A DNA stretch of 64,000 bases from Nitrobacter vulgaris (GTDB lineage Bacteria; Pseudomonadota; Alphaproteobacteria; Rhizobiales; Xanthobacteraceae), in assembly GCF_031453995.1 (NCBI RefSeq), contig NZ_JAVDPZ010000006.1, positions 62,001 to 126,000 of the forward strand, written 5' to 3'. This document shows positions 59,076 to 64,000 of the stretch, piece after piece. The translations under genes were made by a program, and so were the position numbers. A model generated the notes under the pieces. It ran no database searches. It was not told the DNA's origin and saw only the letters and a list, made by a program, of their open reading frames with translations. The stretch's first letter is position 1. Each line of letters begins with the position of its first letter.

Positions 59076-61343
59076 TCACAGCGACAGCCCCTCGGCGTCG
59101 GCGAAGTTCTTGAGCTTGTCGCGGATCGAAATGCTGCCGGAGGGCGCTTCGAGCAGCGGCATGATGGCCGCCTCCGCCTTTTTGGTATCGAGATCGAGTA
59201 TCATGGCCTTGACGGGACCGTGTGCAGTGGCCGAGAGCGAGAGCGAGCGATAGCCGAGCGCGATCAGAGCCAGCGCGCCCAGCGGTTGCGATGCCATTTC
59301 CCCGCATAGCGAAGCGGTTTTCCCCGCGGCCCGGGCCTTGACCACGATGTCGTGCAGCGCACGCAGGATCGGGGAGGAGAGCGTGTCGAAGCGGTTCGAC
59401 ACCTTGCTGTTTCCGCGATCGACTGCAAACATGAATTGAAACAGGTCGTTCGATCCAACGGAGACGAAATCGGCTTTCGCAAGCAATTCGTCAAGCTGGT
59501 ACAACAGCGCGGGGACTTCGACCATGGTGCCGACATCCACCCGTTCCGGCAGCGTGTGGCCATGCTGGCGAAGATAGGTAAGTTCGCGTTCGACGATGGC
59601 TTTGGCCTGATCGAATTCGGCGACTTCCGAGATCATCGGGAACATGATGCGCAACGCGCGACCGCCTCCGGCGCGGAGCAGCGCGCGAATTTGGCCGCGC
59701 AGCAGGCCGGGACGATCGAGCCCGAGCCTGATCGCGCGCCAGCCTAGCGCAGGATTTTCCTCAACTGCGGCTTCCATATAGGGAAGCGCCTTGTCGCCGC
59801 CAATGTCGAGGGTGCGGAACGTCACCGGCTTGTCGCCGGCAGCGTCCAGCACCGTGCGGTACAGGGCAAGCTGCTCGCTTGCGCGCGGCAGGCTTTGTCC
59901 GATCATGAATTGGAGTTCGGTCCGGAACAGTCCGATGCCAGAACAATTGGTGTCCTCGATATGCGGAAGGTCGATCACGAGGCCCGCATTGATCATGAGA
60001 TCGATCGGTTCGCCGTCCTTGGTGACGCAGGGTTTGTCGCGCAGGGCGATGTACTGCGCCTGCCGCCGGGCGCGAAAACGCACGCGCTCCGCATAGGCCG
60101 ACTCGATTTCCGCCGATGGCCGCAGGTAAATCGAACCAGAGGTGCCGTCGACGATGATGGCGTCGCCGGGATCGGCGATTCCGACCGCGTTCGGCACCTC
60201 GCCGACGGCGGGGATGCCCAGCGCGCGCGCGACGATGGCAACGTGTGAGGTCGCCGTGCCTTCCTCTAACACCAGTCCGCGCAGCCGCTTGCGGTCATAA
60301 TCCAGCAGGGCCGCCGGTCCCATGGCGCGCGCGATCAGGATCGCGTTATCGGGGAGCTGCTCGCGGGAAGGCGCGTGATCTTGCCCGACCAGCTGTCGCA
60401 TCAAGCGGTGGCCGAGATCCTCGAGGTCATGAAGGCGATCACGCAGATAAGGGTCGGTCGAGCGCAACATTCGCGCGCGGGTGTCCGATTGCACACGCTC
60501 AACAGCGGCCTCCGCCGTCAAGCCGGTTGCAACCGCCTCCTGCAGCCTGTGCGACCAGCCATGGTCGTTGGCGAACATCCGGTAAGCCTCAAGCACCTCG
60601 CGATGCTCGCCGCCGTCAGCAACGTCGCCGCGCTCCAGCAGGTGGTCGAGATCGGCGCGCAGCTTGGAGAGCGCCGTATCCAGCCGCCGGATCTCCTTTG
60701 GCACATCGTCGGCAATGTAGTTGGTGATGACGACGCGCGGTTCGTGCAGCACAACATGGCCCAGCGCGATGCCATCGGACAGGATCGCGCCAACCTGGTG
60801 GATCGTGTGGCGGGTGGCAGGCTCAAGGCCGGGCTGCGCGAGGGCAGCCAGTTCGCCGGAAGCGATCATCTCGGCGAGCACCATCGCCGTAGTCTGAAGC
60901 GCTTCGACCTCTTCCTCGACATAAGTGCGCTTGGCGCGATTCTGCACAACAAGCACGCCAAGCGTGTTGCCCGAGCGCAGGATCGGCACGCCGAGGAACG
61001 AATTGTAGATTTCTTCGCCGGTTTCAGGGTGGAACGAGAATGCCGGATGACTGCGTGCGTCCGACAGGTTCAGTGGCGTCGCTTCGCTTGCGACCAGGCC
61101 GACGAGGCCTTCGTGCGCGGTCAGAACGGTGCGATGCACGGCATCGCGATTGAGGCCTTCAGTCGCATAGAGTTCCAACGTGTTATCGACGCGCAGCACA
61201 TAGGTCGAGCATACTTCCGCCACCATATTGGCGGCGATCAGCACCACGACCTTGTCGAGACGCTCTTGCGCGCTGACCCGCTCCGCCATGACCTCGCGGA
61301 GCCGTCTCAACAAGACGCGGGGGCCGCTCGACGCGCTCCGCAT
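59076..61343 (-). CDS. ptsP: PEP-protein phosphotransferase EI-Ntr
   Basis: 755 aa. N-terminal GAF domain (about 20-165, LGVPILRSGNTLGVLVVQN), then EI. The phospho-His is His367 in GTATSHVAIVARALGIPAV, and the PEP-binding barrel has FRTLDIGGDKALPY near 518 and FVSVGSNDLFQFMFAVDRGN near 633. It takes phosphate from PEP and gives it to HPr. Start ATG 61343 with GGAAGGGA upstream. Its HPr and EIIA partners are encoded 34 kb away at 24.9-25.6 kb. It follows lysC on the same strand. Confidence 0.97.
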   Translation of the reverse strand: MRSASSGPRVLLRRLREVMAERVSAQERLDKVVVLIAANMVAEVCSTYVLRVDNTLELYATEGLNRDAVHRTVLTAHEGLVGLVASEATPLNLSDARSHPAFSFHPETGEEIYNSFLGVPILRSGNTLGVLVVQNRAKRTYVEEEVEALQTTAMVLAEMIASGELAALAQPGLEPATRHTIHQVGAILSDGIALGHVVLHEPRVVITNYIADDVPKEIRRLDTALSKLRADLDHLLERGDVADGGEHREVLEAYRMFANDHGWSHRLQEAVATGLTAEAAVERVQSDTRARMLRSTDPYLRDRLHDLEDLGHRLMRQLVGQDHAPSREQLPDNAILIARAMGPAALLDYDRKRLRGLVLEEGTATSHVAIVARALGIPAVGEVPNAVGIADPGDAIIVDGTSGSIYLRPSAEIESAYAERVRFRARRQAQYIALRDKPCVTKDGEPIDLMINAGLVIDLPHIEDTNCSGIGLFRTELQFMIGQSLPRASEQLALYRTVLDAAGDKPVTFRTLDIGGDKALPYMEAAVEENPALGWRAIRLGLDRPGLLRGQIRALLRAGGGRALRIMFPMISEVAEFDQAKAIVERELTYLRQHGHTLPERVDVGTMVEVPALLYQLDELLAKADFVSVGSNDLFQFMFAVDRGNSKVSNRFDTLSSPILRALHDIVVKARAAGKTASLCGEMASQPLGALALIALGYRSLSLSATAHGPVKAMILDLDTKKAEAAIMPLLEAPSGSISIRDKLKNFADAEGLSL

Positions 61344-61625
61344 ATCCCGGTCCCTTCCCCTGCGAGCCAGTTTTTGGATTAGCCTAAAAAAACGACATTC
61401 CGCGTCAGAAGCGCAGCGCGATTGTCTGAAGTCGTTGCCCCAGCCGCAACGGCCATGTCATTCGCCGTATAGCCAATCGACGTCCATTTTGCCAAGCAAA
61501 ACGCCTGCCGTTGAGGAGCACAAGGTCTGAAAAACGGCAACGGCGTTCGCGCTACAATGGGCTTCGCTGGGGCCGCGCCGCGCCGGCTCAGCCGAGGACG
61601 ATGGAGGTGACTGCAAGCGCGCGTC

Positions 61626-62879
61626 TCAGGTCTGATCGAGCCCGTAGAGCGTATGCAGGGTCCGTACCGCGAGTTCGGTATAGGCGGTATCGATCAGCAA
61701 CGAGAACTTGATCTCCGAGGTCGTGATGGCGCGGATATTGATACCCTTGTCGGACAGCGCCTTGAACGCCTGCGCCGCGACGCCGGCATGGCTACGCATG
61801 CCGGACCCGATTACCGAGATCTTCGCGACGTCGGTGGCGCTGTCGAGGCGCGCATAACCGATCTTGTCCCTGGCGCCGGTGATGGTCTCCTTGGCGCGGG
61901 CATAGTCGGAGGCAGGCACCGTGAACGTCAGGTCGGTGGTCTTGCCATCCTCTGAGACGTTCTGGACGATCATGTCGACGTTGATATTGGCATCGGCAAG
62001 CGGGACAAAGATCGAGGCGGCGACGCCCGGCTTGTCCTCGATCTGGCGGACCGAGATCTGGGCCTCGTCCTTGGAGAAGGCTATCCCGGTAACGACGTGG
62101 CTTTCCATGATTTCCTCCTCGCCGCAGATCAGCGTACCCGGCGGCGTGCCATGGGGATCGATGTCCTCCGGCTTGTCGAAACTGGAGCGGACGAAAATCG
62201 GCATGTTCTGGGTCATGCCGAGTTCCACGGAACGAACCTGAAGCACCTTGGCGCCCTGCGATGCCAGTTCCAGCATGTCCTCGAACGCGATCCTGTCGAG
62301 CCGGCGCGCTTTCGGGACCACCCGTGGATCGGTGGTATAGACGCCGTCGACATCGGTGTAGATGTCGCAGCGGTCGGCGCGGATGGCAGCGGCGATCGCC
62401 ACCGCCGAGGTATCGGAGCCACCGCGGCCAAGCGTGGTGATCCGGCCGGTCTGCGGGCTGATTCCCTGAAAACCGGCGATCACGGCAACCTCTTTGCGCT
62501 CCGTGAAACGGTTGACCAGTTCACTGCCGTCGATTTCAAGAATGCGGGCCGAGGCGTGGGCGTCGCTGGTCTGAATCGGGATCTGCCATCCCTGCCATGA
62601 GCGTGCCTGAATGCCGAGCGCCTGTAGCGCGATCGCCAAAAGCCCCGAGGTGATCTGCTCGCCGGATGCCACCACGGCGTCGTATTCGCGCGCGTCGTGC
62701 ATCGACGAAGCGTCCCTGCACCATGCCACCAGCTCGTTGGTCTTGCCCGACATCGCCGACACCACCACCGCGACGTCGTGGCCGGCATCGACCTCGCGTT
62801 TGACATGCCGCGCGACGTTGCGGATACGGTCGAGATTGGCGACGGAGGTGCCGCCAAATTTCATCACAAGCCGGCTCAT
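61626..62879 (-). CDS. lysC: Aspartate kinase
   Basis: 417 aa. It phosphorylates aspartate, the first step to lysine, threonine, methionine and diaminopimelate. Kinase motifs VMKFGGTSVANLDRIRNVA near 5, TTLGRGGSDTSAVAIAAAI near 168 and DVDGVYTTDPRVVPKARRL near 198. Two ACT domains form the C-terminal third (from about 265), where feedback ligands bind. Single-chain beta-type aspartokinase, no homoserine dehydrogenase fusion. Upstream of ptsP in the same direction and divergent from ubiG. Confidence 0.96.
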   Translation of the reverse strand: MSRLVMKFGGTSVANLDRIRNVARHVKREVDAGHDVAVVVSAMSGKTNELVAWCRDASSMHDAREYDAVVASGEQITSGLLAIALQALGIQARSWQGWQIPIQTSDAHASARILEIDGSELVNRFTERKEVAVIAGFQGISPQTGRITTLGRGGSDTSAVAIAAAIRADRCDIYTDVDGVYTTDPRVVPKARRLDRIAFEDMLELASQGAKVLQVRSVELGMTQNMPIFVRSSFDKPEDIDPHGTPPGTLICGEEEIMESHVVTGIAFSKDEAQISVRQIEDKPGVAASIFVPLADANINVDMIVQNVSEDGKTTDLTFTVPASDYARAKETITGARDKIGYARLDSATDVAKISVIGSGMRSHAGVAAQAFKALSDKGINIRAITTSEIKFSLLIDTAYTELAVRTLHTLYGLDQT

Positions 62880-63290
62880 GACGGGTGTGCGTTCCTAAGG
62901 CTCTCTACAAGAAGGCTCTGGATACAAGCCAACTCGATGAAGTGCGAAAAGCGGGGGCGCACGGGCGAGAAGGCGCGTATACATAACGGCGCGGATGCGG
63001 GCAGGCAACCCGGCTTTCGGTCGTCCTGCGGCGGCCGGACGCTCCAGGGAACGGCGTGAAGCAGGCCGGCAGGATGCCATATCAACGATTCTGCAACCGG
63101 ACGAGACGATGTTGTATTCGAACAATGTGCACTGCACAGCCCGCCGGACCATGAAGACCGAGGTGACCCATTTGCAGGTTTTGCACGAAACCCTATGTGG
63201 GGTCGACGACTGGGCTGAGAGGGTCAGAACCATCGCCGCCGCGGCCGGCGTTCCGCAATCCCATCACGTCGCCCAAGGAGCCGCCCGGCA
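62880..63290. other. Divergent region between lysC and ubiG
   Basis: 411 bases containing both promoters. A plus-strand frame 62995-63294 (99 codons, or 47 from an internal ATG at 63151) ends in a four-base ATGA overlap with the ubiG start, which is the form of a coupled upstream ORF. Its composition is not convincing and I do not recognise the product. No clear hairpins. Confidence 0.45.
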
Positions 63291-64000
63291 ATGACGATGC
63301 AAGCCGACCCTTCCGCCAATTCTTCAGCCGCATCCGAAACGACCGTCGATCGCGCCGAGATCGAGAAGTTCTCAAAACTGTCGCAGGAGTGGTGGGATCC
63401 CACCGGCAAGATGGCGCCGCTGCACAGGATCAACCCGCTGCGGCTCCAGTTCATCCGCGACGCCGCCTGCCGCAAGTTCGAGCGCAGCGTCCGCAGCCTG
63501 AACTGTCTGGCGGACCTGCGGCTGCTTGATATCGGCTGCGGCGCGGGCCTTCTATGCGAGCCGTTCACGCGGCTCGGCGCGCAGGTGATTGGGGTCGATC
63601 CCTCCGCGTCCAATATCTCGGCGGCGAAGCTCCACGCCGAGAAAGCCCATCTGTCGATCGATTATCGCTGCACGACCGTGGAAGACATGGACGTACGAGA
63701 GCGCTTTGACATCATCCTCGCGATGGAGGTGGTGGAGCACGTCGCTAACGTCGGGCTGTTTCTGGATCGCTGCGCCGCGATGCTGAAGCCGGGCGGCATC
63801 ATGGTGGCCTCTACCCTCAATCGTAACTGGAAGAGTTTTGCTCTGGGCATTGTCGCGGCCGAATATGTGCTGCGCTGGCTGCCGCGCGGTACTCATCAGT
63901 GGGACAAGTTCGTTACTCCGGACGAACTTGCGCGCCACCTCGAGCGCAACGGGCTCGGCATCACCGAGCAGTCCGGCGTGGTGTACAGCCCGTTCGCGGA
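63291..64000 (+). CDS. ubiG: Ubiquinone O-methyltransferase UbiG, 5' part (runs off the window)
   Basis: The first 236 codons of a gene cut by the window edge; full length is expected near 250 aa. Methylates the polyprenyl-catechol and demethylubiquinone in ubiquinone synthesis. Seen: FSKLSQEWWDPTGKMAPLHRINPLR near 25 (UbiG-specific), SAM motif I LLDIGCGAGLL near 76, FDIILAMEVVEHVANVGLFL near 137 and STLNRNWKSFALGIVAAEYVLRWLPRGTHQWDKF near 175. Start ATG 63291 has AAGGAG about ten bases upstream. Divergent from lysC, the usual Rhizobiales arrangement. Confidence 0.95.
   Translation, partial: MTMQADPSANSSAASETTVDRAEIEKFSKLSQEWWDPTGKMAPLHRINPLRLQFIRDAACRKFERSVRSLNCLADLRLLDIGCGAGLLCEPFTRLGAQVIGVDPSASNISAAKLHAEKAHLSIDYRCTTVEDMDVRERFDIILAMEVVEHVANVGLFLDRCAAMLKPGGIMVASTLNRNWKSFALGIVAAEYVLRWLPRGTHQWDKFVTPDELARHLERNGLGITEQSGVVYSPFA

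Noticed and set aside
1..64000. CRISPR arrays, tRNA or rRNA genes, insertion sequences, prophage or integrase genes
   Set aside because: Looked for on both strands in all gaps; no direct-repeat arrays with spacers, no tRNA cloverleaf with TTCGA arm in a gap, and no transposase or integrase motifs were found.

Overview
The window is GC-rich chromosomal DNA from an alphaproteobacterium of the Bradyrhizobium / Nitrobacter / Rhodopseudomonas group (Nitrobacteraceae). I infer this from protein character and gene order: chvI-chvG-hprK-EIIA-HPr beside pckA; ffs-dnaX-ybaB-recR; gloB beside a methyltransferase gene; and DUF4167-prmC-prfA-ptsP-lysC-ubiG. Intergenic palindromic repeats of a kind I associate with this family point the same way. 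Nitrobacter is my best guess at genus, but the sequence alone does not prove it. I see no tRNA, rRNA, CRISPR array, insertion sequence, phage or plasmid module. About 53 protein genes and one stable RNA gene (4.5S SRP RNA) are supported.

Layout. 0.1-7.4 kb: glycosyltransferase, ABC exporter, amylo-alpha-1,6-glucosidase-like hydrolase, PRC-barrel protein, MFS transporter. 7.4-14.3 kb: carbohydrate-type porin, creatininase-family hydrolase, and a three-gene ThiY/SsuA-like ABC importer followed by a double-domain AprI/Inh inhibitor-like protein. 14.3-22.6 kb: radC, map, a K+/H+ antiporter, modABC, mepA and a small basic protein. 22.8-31.7 kb: lepA, then the regulatory block HPr / EIIA-Man / HPr kinase / ChvG / ChvI, then a HugZ-like protein and pckA. 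31.8-40.9 kb: a class A beta-lactamase, then the NHEJ set ku - small ORF - ligD - arginase on one strand, then polA. 41-50.3 kb: acyltransferase, hrpB, mgtC-like, retropepsin-like protease, phosphoglucomutase/phosphomannomutase, an Lrp regulator, a PfkB sugar kinase and a HIT hydrolase. 50.4-53.7 kb: ffs, dnaX, ybaB, recR. 53.7-64 kb: gloB, methyltransferase, DUF4167 protein, prmC, prfA, ptsP, lysC and the 5' part of ubiG, which runs off the window.

How the genes work together. Two halves of a nitrogen-type phosphotransferase system lie about 34 kb apart: HPr, EIIA-Man and HPr kinase are coupled to ChvG/ChvI at 25-29 kb, and EI-Ntr (PtsP) is at 59-61 kb. PEP carboxykinase, which makes PEP, is next to ChvGI. 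DNA maintenance is well represented (radC, ligD, ku, polA, dnaX, recR), as is translation (map, lepA, prmC, prfA, 4.5S RNA).

The most unusual structure is not a gene. Two families of intergenic palindromes (here called A and B) recur at about ten sites. Upstream of recR and of gloB they are joined into A/B mosaics, like the RIME/ABC mosaics of other Rhizobiales. I found no clearly new protein system. The best candidates for a closer look are the 62-codon gene between ku and ligD, the creatininase plus ThiY-like importer pair, the two-domain AprI/Inh protein in that importer operon, and the repeated operator-like sites in front of the Lrp regulator.
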